This document shows, in pieces, positions 47,160-59,100 of a DNA stretch of 64,000 nucleotides (within the stretch, counting starts at the first letter, position 1; each line of letters opens with the position of its first letter). The DNA lies in contig CM040121.1 in assembly GCA_022559845.1 (NCBI GenBank), positions 567,598,140 to 567,662,139 on the forward strand, written 5' to 3'. Below the pieces are notes generated by a model. It was not told where the DNA came from and did no database searches. It saw only the letters and a program-made list of their open reading frames with translations. This DNA is from Amorphophallus konjac (Eukaryota; Streptophyta; Magnoliopsida; Alismatales; Araceae). The position numbers were made by a program, and so were the translations under genes.

Positions 47160-48010
47160 CGTGCATTTGATTTTGATTATGCGATGGGACCTTTAGATTT
47201 ACATCATATCATAATCTGACCATTGGATTTACTTTTGATCATGATCAGACCATCAAATTTGTTCTGGATCATAATTAGACTACTATATTGGCATGTGATC
47301 CAAATCCGATCGCTAGATTTATTCTTGATCGAGATATGACCATTAAATTTACTTTAGACCAAGAGCCAAATGTTGGATTCATTCCTACTCGAAAGTTGAC
47401 TACTATATTTAATTTTGGTTCAAATCCAACCATTAAATTTGTTTTAGACTGTTGGATGTGTTTTAGATTGACAATCTAACAGATTTGCTCCTGGTCAAGA
47501 TCCGACCATCGGATTTTCTTTGGATCGAGATCAGATCTTTGAATTTACTCCAAATCAAAATCTGACCATTAGATTTGCTTTGGATTAAGATCTGACCGAT
47601 GGATTTGCTCTCAGTTGAGATCTGATCATTAAGTTGGATTTGTTCCTAGTTGAGATATGACCATTACATTTATTTTAGATCAAGATCCGACCGTTGGATC
47701 TATTCTGGTTGAGATCTGACTATTAGATTTACTTAAGATCAAGATCCGACCATTAGATTTTTTTCTCGCCACGATCTAACCATTATATTTGCTTGGGATT
47801 ATGTTCTAACTGTTGGATTCATTGAGATCTAACCATTAAATTTAAGTTTTATCACGATTGGTCTGTTGGATTGACTTTAGGTCATAATCAGACCTTCAGA
47901 TTAAGATTTGATCAAGATCGACTATCGGATCGGCTTACGATCAAGATCCGACTGTTAGATCGGAATATCATCACACAATCCAGCCATTGGATCAGAGTTT
48001 CATCACGATC
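47160..48010. repeat. 30-bp minisatellite rich in GATC
   Basis: About 27 degenerate units of 29-31 bp of the form GATCAAGATCYGACCATTRG followed by ATTTRCTTT. Many units contain one or two GATC sites, so the block is dense in short palindromes. No coding potential. Confidence 0.85.
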
Positions 48011-48280
48011 CATCTTGTGTCTTAGATCAATTATAGTTCTTTTATGAAACACCCACAAGCATGGACATTTACACATCTTTTGCTTTCAGAAAACATCCAG
48101 CATTGGGGCATTTATATAATTTTTGCTTTTCAGAAAACAACCAAGATAGGGAAGAAGTCAAAATAAACAATGGTTGAAAGGGACCCATCGCCCCCCGCAC
48201 TCTTTTAATAGCCAGCCAAGGTCGATTGGGTAAGAGAATCTACACCCTCTTCCTTGTCTCTTCTTACTCGACGGAGGTGA
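48011..48280. other. spacer before the Tat element
   Basis: Short stretch without features. The five bases before the putative LTR are GGTGA (48276-48280), to be compared with the far end outside the window. Confidence 0.5.
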
Positions 48281-50531
48281 TGTTGACACCTGAAATATAA
48301 TCAAGAATGAAGACGAGACCGAAGAGAAGATTGAATCAGAAATGAAGACCCCAGGAATTACTGGTAAGCCAGAACTACAGAAGAGTGGTCACTAAGGCTA
48401 TCACCCAGCTGAAGCCCTCCTCGGCCAAGCTGATGTCCGATGTTGTCATCGCCCAGATGGCAGTGTTGATAAAGAATTACGGTCTATTGACTGATGAAAA
48501 TCTCAAGAAATGTTCTGATAAGACTATGTCAACTCACCAACTAAGAGGCCTTCACCTGTTCTGACAGATTCGAAGGACTATAAATGAAAAGACAGATTAG
48601 ACGTCTTTGACAGCTCAAGCCTGCTGATGAGAGAGATCAAAACATTAAAAACCCTAAATGGGCTCACGAGTGTGGCGCCGGAAGCTCCTCACCAAAGCCC
48701 AAAGCCCATGGGGGGTGGCGTCGGGAAGCTAGACCCTTGGCATCGGGAAGCCTCCGCAATCGACTGAGGCGCGCTGGGAAGGTTTGAAAGACGCGCCAAA
48801 GTTGATCATGCCGAGAAGGGGGAGGGGGCTGTGCTTATAAAACCCCCCATTTCGTCGAGACAGAGACATATGCATACAAAGAGATAGAGAGAGCCATCAA
48901 AAGAAAAAAAGAGATGAGAGATATCAGGATAGCCAGAAAAGAGAAAAGAGAATAGCAGCTGCTGCGGAGGCTGAAAGAAGGAGAAGGTGGGTGCTTGGGG
49001 AGGGAGAGGAGTCAATGCTCCGCCCTCCCCCATCTTCTTGTTATCCGAATGGGTTTTATCTCCTCATCTTATGTACCCTTTTTCCCCCGTTTGTGGGCTT
49101 TTCTTCTATTTGAGTGATGTTCAAAGCTCTTCTCTGTTATCATTCGAATTATATCTCTGTATCCGATGAAATGTAAATGATAGAGTTGATTGAATGAATG
49201 GAAGCCCGGGATTCTTTTCCCTCACCCCTCTTCGACGATTGTTGTCGTTGATCTTTCCGTTGCACTGTTTGATCGATGAATTCGTGATTTCGAGTGTCTA
49301 TCGTTGGCCCAAGCGGTTGTCGGACACTCTGTTGCTCGTCCCTCCTGTAGTCTCGATGGAGCGGTTGCAGAGCCCCGATCCTTATTTCTATGGATCCCTG
49401 GGTTTTGTCCCTCTCTCTCCCTCGACGACATCTATGATTTTAATGCAACGAAGTCTGTAGCCTTCTCAAGTTTCCCAAGCCATTGGCATTACAGGGATCA
49501 GAGACAGTCATCTCTTGATCTCCTGGATGGCCGGCAACATGAATGGCATGAAGCCTGTTCCAGAGGGTTCGAATGCCCGATGACTTTAATACCTCAAACC
49601 CCTTTCCTTCCTGCGACCCCCTAACATCAGCCTCATGAAGCCCTCAGCTCACCCCGCATTTGCACCTCAACTTTTACTTCAATCTTCGCCTGAATCCAGA
49701 AGAAAATCCTCAGAACAGGGTACCATAAAACCCCATAAACCTTCCCGGCACCCAAGTCCATCGCCTTCCCGGCGCCAACACCCCTCGGCGTGATGAATAG
49801 CTCCCGGCGTGGCCCTCAGCGCGCCGGGAACCTCACGCCAAGATCTCCTTCCCCCTGCTCCAGCCATGCCGAGAGCCCCTACCAAAGCCGCGCCGAGAAC
49901 CCCCTCACGCCGGGAAACTTGTTATGCTCATCCTTGCTACGCCGAGAACCCTTCCTCCTCCGTCCAACCTTCAAGCACCATGTCATACTAATCCGAGGGA
50001 TATCCACAGGTCATCGGGTACACCCCATGGGATAAATAAACGGGGAACCATCCCCAACATCACACCGTGTCGGGGCCCAGTGCCTCTCTCTTTCGGTTTT
50101 CATCCCGGCACTCCGTGGATGATCACCTATTCTTCCCCGGGCATGGTCCGAGATGAGGGGAGATGCTGCCGAAATTCAGTCTAATGTTATCAACCCCGGT
50201 GAGCCGAGGGAGTGTCACCGATACACTTCCCGTCTGGCTCCATCTTTTGGGGGAAATGAACCTTTCGGGGCATCCGATTAAGTGGAAGTATCAAAGGGGA
50301 GATACCCTAATGATTATCTGAATTCCGTCCCGCCATTGCGTGGATGGTCTTCTATCCATACCCGGCATGGCTCAAAGCTAAAGGTTATGCTGCCCGATTT
50401 AATCCGTTAAACTCAACAAATCTGCCCATCACTTGCATGAAATATTTATTTCGCGCATTAACAATTTTGATTACCTTCCGAGGCCTCCTGTCTTTGGCGT
50501 TTAATCAAGGGTTGTCCTCCTTAGGGGAGGG

Positions 50532-53096
50532 TGTAATATCCCGGACCTTTCGGATCCTTTCTTCGTGGGTCCCGGATTTGGTTTTTGGAGTGTCCAGCTC
50601 TGTTGTGTCCGAAATTTCATTTCGGACATCTTTCGTGTTCGGATCGGCGCGATCCGGAGTTGTTTCGGAGGCCCGGAGACGTTCCGCTGCTTTTCCGTGT
50701 GTGTTTTCTGATTTCTGGTGTGTGTGTCGGCTTTTACTTCGGAAGCTCGCTGCGGGTGAACCGGGCCGTTCACCTGGGCACGAGTGGTACCGTTGCAATC
50801 GGTGCATTCCGAAGATCGCGGGGGTGTAATTTTCTATTTTTCAGAATTTTTCAGAATTTTCGAATTTTCTATAAAACCCCCCTATTTTCTCTCTCTCCCC
50901 CACCCTCTTCTTCTTCTTCTTCTTCTTCTTTCTCCTTCCTCCTCCACCGTAACCCTCTCCCTCTCTTCCTCCCGGTTGATCGCGGCGGACCCCTCTCCGG
51001 CTGCAGACGCCGGCGGGGCGACGGCGCGGTGACGTGGGCGGCGGCGAGGCGATCGTGGGGGCGTGCGGTGCTCGCGGGAAGCTTGAAGGACGAGGGTTTT
51101 CTAAGGCGTTTTTCGCGATTCACGAACGATCCGGCGGAGCATTCGCTCCATTGAGGTAGGGTGACATTCCTTAGTCTCTTGCCGTTCATTTCCGTGGTTT
51201 GTAGGCCGCGGGGAGGCCGAGAGGGGCTTGATTGAGCGGGTTTGGGGTTTTCCATGATTTGGGGAGAGCTCGCCCGATCTATGGTTTTAGCCCGCGATTT
51301 CACGTTTGGATGGCTTAGATGCATGCTAGGGGTCCCCAGGGGTCTTCCCCTTTATTTTCCCCCTCTCCGGTGGAGGCACGGGGGCGTGGTCGAAGTTTTT
51401 GGGATTTTCCCGCCGTAGCGTGCTCGGGAGTGTGTAACGGTCACTCCAGTGACCGTCACATGCTTGTGACGCCCCTAGAGGGGTGCGTTACATTCCTGAG
51501 TAGTGTTTTTGGGGGTCGGGGGCTGTAACGGCCTCACGATAGACCGCCATTTGCCTATGACGCGCTTGGGTAGGGCCGTCAGGGGCTTTCGACCGTTGAT
51601 TTGTGACCGTTGGGGGTCAGGCCATGTAACGCACCGGGCTAGGCGCGTTACATGCGTGTAACGCGCTGGGACAGGCGCGTTACTTCCTATTTTCACCCCA
51701 AGTGTGAGGGCCATGTAACGCGCTGGGCCAAGCGCGTTACATGCGTGTGACGCGCCGGGGCTGGGCCGTTACATCCCTTTTGGCTTTGGGAGCGTGGGGG
51801 TGTGTAACGCATGGGGCCAAGCGCGTTACATTCTTGTAACGCGCCTGGACCAGGCCGTTACATCCCTTTCCCTTCTGACCGTGTGACGGTCTGTTTTGAA
51901 CCGTTAGGCACATGTAACGGTCTCGCCTAGACCGTTACTTGCTTGTGACGGCCCTAGGGTGGACCGTCACATGCCTGGTTGCCCCATGAGGGTGGCAACC
52001 CCGTTTTTACTCCGACTGTGGCCACCGTGCGACGGGACTGGTGCGTGGGGTGATTCCCACACGTTGTCAGATTCGGACGTTGTTTTCCGTTGACTCGAGA
52101 GTCTACTCCTTTGTGACCCTCCACTAGTCGTAGCCTATCAGTACGCGTGTGCTGGTCGCACCAGGGAGTGGTGTACGGGCTTACCCTGAGGACGGTTTTA
52201 GACTGGTTACCGTCGGGCCCCTCGTCACATCAGAGTCCAGTGCCAGGGGAAAATCGGTCAGAGGGCCAGACCTAGGACGCGTGGTCTGTGTGTGCACACG
52301 TGGTTGGGGACAGTGGACGCACGTCGACGGGCGTGACCCCAGCTAGTCACTTGTTGTGGTTACTTGTACGGTGTTCGCGCCTCTGGTAGGAGCTACCACG
52401 CCAGGCGGTTCACCTGCGACGCGGGGTAAGACGTCAGGGGACGCTACCGGCTGTGCTTCTAGTGGGTGGTACTCCTGTCGAGTACGGAGTGGCAGTCTGT
52501 CAGTCGTGTGTTTCCGACCTTCGGGTTTTTGTCGGGTTGGCCGTTGAGCTTCGGTCTTCTTACCGTGGCACGGGTGTCGGTTTGCGTGCCATGGGACCTT
52601 TGTTCTGTAGAGTACAGGGTTTTCTTTTTCGAGGTACTCTCCTACCGCTAGTGTAGTGGTTTCTCATTTTACGAGGTAGGGTTCGAGTGATCCCTACTGA
52701 GTCTTATTCCGAGACTCATTCTCTGCGTGTTTTCACCGTGTTTCAGGTGAGGCGTCGCCCCGGGGGAGCGCGTCTGGGGTGCAGCGTGGTGCGGGTGCCC
52801 AGAGGTAGTGCCAGAGGTCAGAGCCGGGGTATGTCCCGTGTAGCTGTACTTTTCTTCCTTGTCTCTGTGCTAGTCGTGGACTTTTGTTATTGTTGTTAAT
52901 TTCTATTGTGGACCATGTAAAATGTTAATTTATTTCCTGCTTAATATTATAACTGTTTAATTTCTGCAATTATTTGTGATACTTGTGTAGTCTCCACACC
53001 ATTCTTTTAACCCTTCCGAGTCTTCGGGCTCGTGAGTGGCGGTGCGAGTCTCGGGTTATCGGGCCTTCCCGGTAATCGGATTCTCGGGTCGTTACA
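50532..53096 (+). mobile_element. solo LTR of a second Ty3/gypsy family, 2565 bp
   Basis: Edges TGTAATATCCCGG and GGTCGTTACA, flanked by the perfect 5-bp duplication GAGGG (50527-50531 and 53097-53101). No internal genes, so a solo LTR. A TATA box CTATAAAA (50870-50876) is followed by a CT-rich leader with a TTC repeat. TGTAA(C/T)ATCCC starts are usual in plant chromoviruses, so that lineage is likely. It is nested in the Tat 5' LTR. ORFs inside it are not supported as genes. Confidence 0.93.
51433..51971. repeat. six pairs of 26-28 bp palindromes
   Basis: Unit starts: 51433/51465, 51524/51556, 51625/51657, 51714/51746, 51803/51835, 51913/51944. Within a pair the pitch is 32 bp (31 once), and in five of the six pairs the gap is 4-5 bp, usually TGCT or TGCG. 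Pairs recur every 89-110 bp. Most units begin TGTAACG or TGTGACG and end CGTTACA or CGTCACA. The unit at 51714-51741 is a perfect 11-bp stem with a 6-base centre. Confidence 0.93.
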
Positions 53097-53313
53097 GAGG
53101 GCGTAATTAACGTCATGGCCTTTACGGCATGGCGGACTTTTGGTCCCGACTCGGACTTCACAATCGACTGACCAAGTCAGGTCAGGCGCACAATGAAATC
53201 GTCACACATGTGACTGGCACGCCTAATAGACCAACCAATAAGTCAATAAACAAAACAAATCAATAAATCAAATCAATAATAAATTAAAAATAAATAAATC
53301 CGTCCCCACAAGC

Positions 53314-53331
53314 TGGCACGCCTGGTGGGAC
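53314..53331 (+). other. primer-binding site region of the Tat element
   Basis: TGGCACGCCTGGTGGGAC directly follows the LTR end. TGGCACGCC-YGGTGGGAC sequences occupy this position in Tat-lineage elements (RIRE2/Grande-like). The tRNA identity is not assigned here. Confidence 0.75.
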
Positions 53332-53424
53332 CTAGTCTCCCTTCATCTCTACGCCAAAGTAGGAGGCCCGACGGCCTCTCTCAAAATTCTAACTGTGTGT
53401 TAATCTTACTCGCAGAAACTACAA

Positions 53425-56142
53425 ATGGAGGCTGGACTGGTTGCTGTTCACTTCGGCCAGCAGGTGGTCGATGGCCACATCCACGGAGGGTACCTCACGG
53501 TGCCAATGGAGTTCGGGTCCATGCCTCCGGCAGTGGGTCTGCCCAATTGTTTGGGCCTAGTGTTCGTCGACCTGCTGCAAGTCAACAATGAAGCCGGAAA
53601 GATCGCCACGATAGAGACCACGGTGGCGCCAAAAGCTGGAGAGAAGACGATGGCTGCCCCTACTGTCGTCTCTTGGCTTGTCCATCACCTGGAGAAGAAG
53701 ACTGCTATCTCCGCCACTGCTAGTAGGAGAAGAAGAAACAACCGGGGAAGCCGGTCTGCTGCAACTGGTGGTCGCCCTTCGGCCTCGGGAAAGACAATGA
53801 TGGTCGAAAACATGAGAGTGAACCTCAATGGCCGCCCCATGGATGCACGGCCCGATAGGGTCATTCCATCGGTCCATCCAACAACAGATTCCAGCCGTTG
53901 GCCACCAGGAGGGCCAACTGGGAGAACAAGGGTAAAGAGCCGTTGGCGCCTAGGCCGACCAAGTTCAAATAAGTTTGGGTGCCAAAGAAGATTCAGAGCT
54001 GGGCACCATCTCAAGAAGAGGATGCTGCTGTCGCCCGCCTCAGGGCTGGGGGCAGAAGATATGAAAAGGAAGAAGAATATGTTACTGCTGTCCGCCCCAG
54101 GGCCGGGGGTAGGAGATGGGAGAAGAAAGAAAAAGATATTGCTGTCACTCACCCCGGGAGGAGGGGTGGAGATTTTTGAAAGAAAGAAGAAAGAAGAATG
54201 GAGGAAGTTGCTTCTGTTGCTGCTCCGCAGAGAGTCAGGGCCTGCGCTAGACATGCCGATGTATTCAGATAGCCCTGGTCAGAGTACCTGGCTGCTCAAG
54301 TCTCGAGGCTGGCCTATCAGCCAAAGACTCAGGAGAGGCTGCTGCCCCATTCAGAGCTACAAGGGCAGAGTCAGGAAGAGATGAACCGGGTGGTTCAAGA
54401 CTACTTTCATTGCCTAGGGAACTCCTCCCTGGGGCAACAAAGACTATCTCGTGCCTTGGGCACTATGAAAGAAGGAGAAGAAATAATGCCGGAGGCTTCG
54501 TCCTCTGACTCCAATGACTATGAAGGTGGCCGTAGGGCCAGATATGAGAAAGATATCTATCGGGAAGAGAGAGAAGAAAAGAAAATGTCTGTATTTGACC
54601 GTCTGACGTATCCTGGACAGGTCAAGAGAAGAGTTCGTAGGCAGAAAGGAAGAATGCATATTCTCGCTTGTACTAATCAAGACGACCTCTCGGCCGTCAA
54701 TGAAGCCCGAAGAGTCACCACGATGACAGTAAATGTGGTCACTACTGAAGAAGAAGACAATCCCCTCTTAGACCCCGCTGAAGGAACTTCGGGGGAGATG
54801 CAAATACCAACAACCATAGATCCCATGATCCAGATGATGTTCATGAGGTATCAGTAGGAAATCGATTCTCTCAGAAGACAGTTGAATAAGAGAAATGAGC
54901 AGACACCTGTTTCTAAGCAGGCCGAACCAGCAGGGCAGACTTCCAGCTCAGCCGAGGTGGTCGTCCCAGCCGTTCCTCATCTGAATAGCGAAGGCAGGGC
55001 GCTAAATCAGCCTCTTCCACAATAGGTGGCAGCCCAGCCCTCCGCATCTCAAACACAGTCTGCTATGCCAGCATCTCAGCCGACGCTGCATATAACGGTC
55101 ATGACGACCCCTTTCAATCATCAGCATGCATATTTCTTTCCAGAACCAGTGGATCCAGCCGTGGCAAATAAACTGATGATAGAAAAGATTGTCGAGATGA
55201 AGCTGTCTGAGAAAGTCGGGGACGATTCTGGTGCCTATGACACTTACAAGGTGCCATACCTTGCACATTATGCTGCCAAGAGACTACCACCAGGCGTCAG
55301 CAAGCCGCCGAAGTTTGAAAAGTTCAACGGCCAAGGCTCTCCCAGGGAGCATATAGCCTATTACACTATAGTTATGGGCGACCTGGCGGCTGATGAAGCA
55401 TATTTGCTGAAATTCTCCGGCTCGTCCCTTACAGGGTTAGCCTTTGAATGGTACTCCAGCTTGCCAGCTGGGTCGGTAGCTGACTGGCCCAATATGCAGC
55501 GGAAGTTCCGAGACAGATTTCATGTTACAGAAAGAGAAATCACAATAGCTGAGCTGTATGCATCCAGGCAGAAGCAAGATGAGACCGCCCTAGATTATAT
55601 AAAAAGATGGAGGAATCTGGCTATGAGATGCAGGCGACCTCCCCATCAAGAAGATGCAGTACAAATATGCAAACAGAATCTTAGAAGGGAGGTGCTGGAA
55701 AAGATGATCGGGGCAGATGTCAGAACATTTGACCGATTGAATAACATAGTTGCGGAGGTCGAGACGTTCCTATCTAAGCGTCCGACCGCCAATGTCCCTG
55801 CTATGCAAAAAGGGAAGGCTGCTGATCGACGGCCATCACATTTCGAAGCCAATACTGTCGACTTTGGGACCTTTGAACAACAGAAAGAAAAAAGCAAGAC
55901 AACTGATGCTCCTCCGCCGGCAGGTCCAGCAGAAATGAAAGAAAAGGTCTCCCTAAGGAATAAGATGAGGAAGGCATACTCATTCCCCAAGGAGAAGACG
56001 GGTGCACTGTTCAATTAGGCTTACAAGTTCAACAAAGTAACATTGCCCGAACCGAAGAGACCCGCTGATGCAGCGAAGAAAGATGACCCACTGTTCTGTC
56101 CATATCACCGGGGACTGGGGCATACTATAGAAAACTGCTATG
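53425..56142 (+). pseudogene. Tat gag, broken
   Basis: An N-terminal open stretch from 53425 (MEAGLVAVHFGQQVVDGHIH) is followed, after a frame change near 53.9 kb, by a frame that runs through the gag core (PKFEKFNGQGSPREHIAYY, GLAFEWYSSLPAGSV, DYIKRWRNLAMRC) to a cysteine-histidine motif CPYHRGLGHTIENC (about 56097-56138). In that frame I count in-frame stops at 53970 (TAA), 54177 (TGA), 54270, 54855, 55023 and 56016 (all TAG). A Lys/Arg/Glu-rich stretch at about 54040-54220 may be an RNA-binding linker. It builds the element's particle in related elements; this copy cannot. Confidence 0.85.
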
Positions 56143-59100
56143 TCTTCAAAGATGTCATGAAAAGTATGTTCAAAAAGGGTGAGCTGCAATTGGGGGATTA
56201 CCAGGTGAACCCTCCACGCCCTCATGAACCTCCAGCACTGAGGATGGCTGCAAATATGATTTATGTATATCAGCAGTTACCCGAAGAGACTGTTGAGGAA
56301 TGCACTAGGCGCACTTATGAAGCATGCTTCCTTACCCCCTTAAGGGATCAGGAGGGATGGCAGACAAAGCCGGTGAAGACCAGAAAGAGGACACTTGTTG
56401 CCGGAACAACTGGACCATCCATTTGGAATGCCACTCCAGAGCCGGGTCCGCCTTCAGTAAAGCCGATTTGGCATGAAACTGAGACGAAGCCTGTCATCCG
56501 AATCCCCACCTACAATCGGAGGAGGCAGACTCCGCTTCCCACACAGAAAGAAATAAGTCCTGAGGCAAAACGTCTCCAACAGCACATCAACGGGCTCGAC
56601 GAATATGAACAGACTAAGCCAAAGCCCCTACTGGTGAAAGATTGCATACTCTGGAAGCAGCTAGAAGAATTGACCATTGAAGAAAAACCAGAGGAAAAAC
56701 AGGAAAAAGATGAGACTGAACCCTTCTGGGGGCAGGAGCCAGCAAAGCCAAAGCACCAGAAGAAGAAAAAGCAGCCAAAGAACAGAAGAAAAAAGAAAGT
56801 CATGACAGTACACTGCAATACACTCTTGGTGCTGTTCACCTTGCCTGGGGAGGATGATGATGCAGAGGCATCGGCCACGCCATTGGAAGCCAACCATGCT
56901 GAAGCTTCAACCTCGGCGCATGCTACCCGTTCTGGGAGAAGATGGGGACGTCCCCCGCCAGCCAATCACAATATCATTTTCAGGGGAGAGCAACCTTATC
57001 AGATACCAGAGCCGGAAATGCGAGGTGTCCAGATCCCTCCTCCTGCTAGTCTATACCAAGAAGAGAAAAAAGGGGATGGAGCTCCGTCATTCCTTGAATT
57101 CTTATCCAGTTTAGAGGGTGAAAAGCCGGTACAAACTGCACCAGCCAGAAGTAACAAGCACCGGCAATCAACGGCTCTGAAGCCTAGGCAGGGTGAGGAA
57201 GAAGAAAAAGATTATCCAGCAACATCAAGGGCCGTCTTTCCAGAAGAAGTCCCCCAAGAAACCAACCAAGGAGCTGAGACAAGAAGTGGGCAGGCAATGC
57301 CGCAAGCACCTCGGGAACCTCCAAAGCCCCGCTGGGTAGAAGAAATGCGGCTCTCCAATGTCCGGGTAGGCAGTCGAATTATGAAAATGCTGAAGAAGCT
57401 CCCTACCAGATTCTCTATATGGGAAATTCTTTCCTTGAGCGAGGATGCCCACCAAGCAATTATTGATGCCCTACAGTCACCAGCACAGTATGAAGCACTA
57501 CTGACAGAAGTCAATTCTGGGCCAGCAGTCACTTTCACTGAAGATGACATGTTGATTCCAAATCCCAGCCACAACAGGCCGCTATACATGAGAGGACATC
57601 TCAACTGCCAGCCATTTAGCCGGATACTGGTAGATCCAGGGGCTGCTGTAAATATTCTGCCATACCGCATCTATCAAAAGTACTACTTTGATATGCACCT
57701 CACTAAGGTCAGAGACATGAAGATTGCCGGCTTTAACCAGAAGTGTGAGACACCTTTGGGGGTAGCGGATTTTAACCTCACACTGGGGGACCTCACCACT
57801 GTGGTGCGATTCTATGTGATCGATTCCAACACCACATACAAAGCCTTGTTGGGGCGACCGTGGTTGCATGAGTACCAGATAGTGCCGTCCACGCTGCATC
57901 AGTGCATTAAGTACTGTCATGATGGCAAAGAGGAAAGGGTGTTCGCAGATTTGCACCCCTTTGAAGTCTTCGAGTGTCATATGCTCGATGCATCCTATTA
58001 TGCGGACATTCTGCAAAAAGATAAGAAGAAAGAAGCTGTGACTAGTCAGGAGAAGTCGGTAGTGAAGACAGAGGATTGGTCTCCGCCGCCGCCACGGGGC
58101 TATGTCAAGAAGCATGAGGTATCCCATATCTCTCATGTTGGGGATTTTGCACGGATTGCACCTCCAAGCATTCATCCCGATGATACTGATGAAGAAATGA
58201 AAGAAAGATATACACAAGTCAGGGTACCGGAAGGGCTGGTCAAGCCCGTCGCCAGTTTGGAATGCCAGACCGTGCTGCCACTCAAGATTATGGAGGTCCC
58301 TTGCTTCTGCGAGCCGCCCATCATATTCTATACCGGGGAGCCTATTGAGGAGGATGATCGGGACTGCATGATCCCGGAAGAATCCACAAGTCGAATGGTG
58401 CCAATCACAGGCTTGGACTATACCATACAACGGATCTCGCAGATGTTCTCCAAACTACAGATGCCTTCACTGCAGCCCGTTGCCCAGAAGAAAGCATTCC
58501 AAGAACTTTGGGATCCACCCCAGAACAACAAGGAATTGATGAAGATCACCCAACACCCGGGATTGGGCTACACTCTACAAGAATACTATGAGGCCGAGGT
58601 AGGTGTCATCTCCGCCTTCTTTTCACATGAAGATCCTCCTGGGACGGGTTATGACCATTATCCCTCAGAAGATAAAGAGATTATATACCAGTCTATACTG
58701 GATGGTGGGCCTTCCAATAGCCAGCCAGGGGCAGAAAAGTCTGATGAAACAAATGTGTGTCGGTGCTGGGAGGAACTATCCTGCAAAGAAGACCTGTTCC
58801 AGGCCGAAGCAAAGTTTGACACGGCAACCCCGGATGAAGATCGGATTTCTGATGATACAAGAGAATGCTTGGAGTTTGAACGTATTCTGGAAGAAGTTCA
58901 AACTTTGCAAAATATAGATTCCCCAGAGGAATTTAAGCCAGCAAAGCCTCCGGAAGTGGAAGACCTAATCTTTAAGCAGTACACGGAGCCGGTCACATCC
59001 CATGGGCAGGCTGAACAAAGTCACACGGTTTCTGCCCTGTATGATGAGTCATCACCGGCCGGGGTCCAGCATGAAGAATTAGAGAATTCTGAAACTGAAG

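Larger units (their letters stand above)
48281..53310 (+). mobile_element. putative 5' LTR of the Tat element, split by a solo LTR
   Basis: Begins TGTTGACACCTG and ends CCCCACA next to the primer site. A TATA box TTATAAAA lies at about 48835-48843. Removing the nested solo LTR (50532-53096) and one copy of its duplication leaves about 2.46 kb. The segment 49700-50000 holds several CGCCGGGAACC-type repeats. Boundaries rest on the TG/CA pattern and the primer site only, since the 3' LTR is not in the window. Confidence 0.6.

Noticed and set aside
50344..51154. ORFs of 161 and 189 codons at the solo LTR start
   Set aside because: They span the LTR boundary, leader and TTC repeat; no recognisable protein.
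51433..51971. CRISPR-like array
   Set aside because: Units are themselves palindromic, spacers in pairs are 4-5 bp, and the host is a plant. It is an LTR-internal array.
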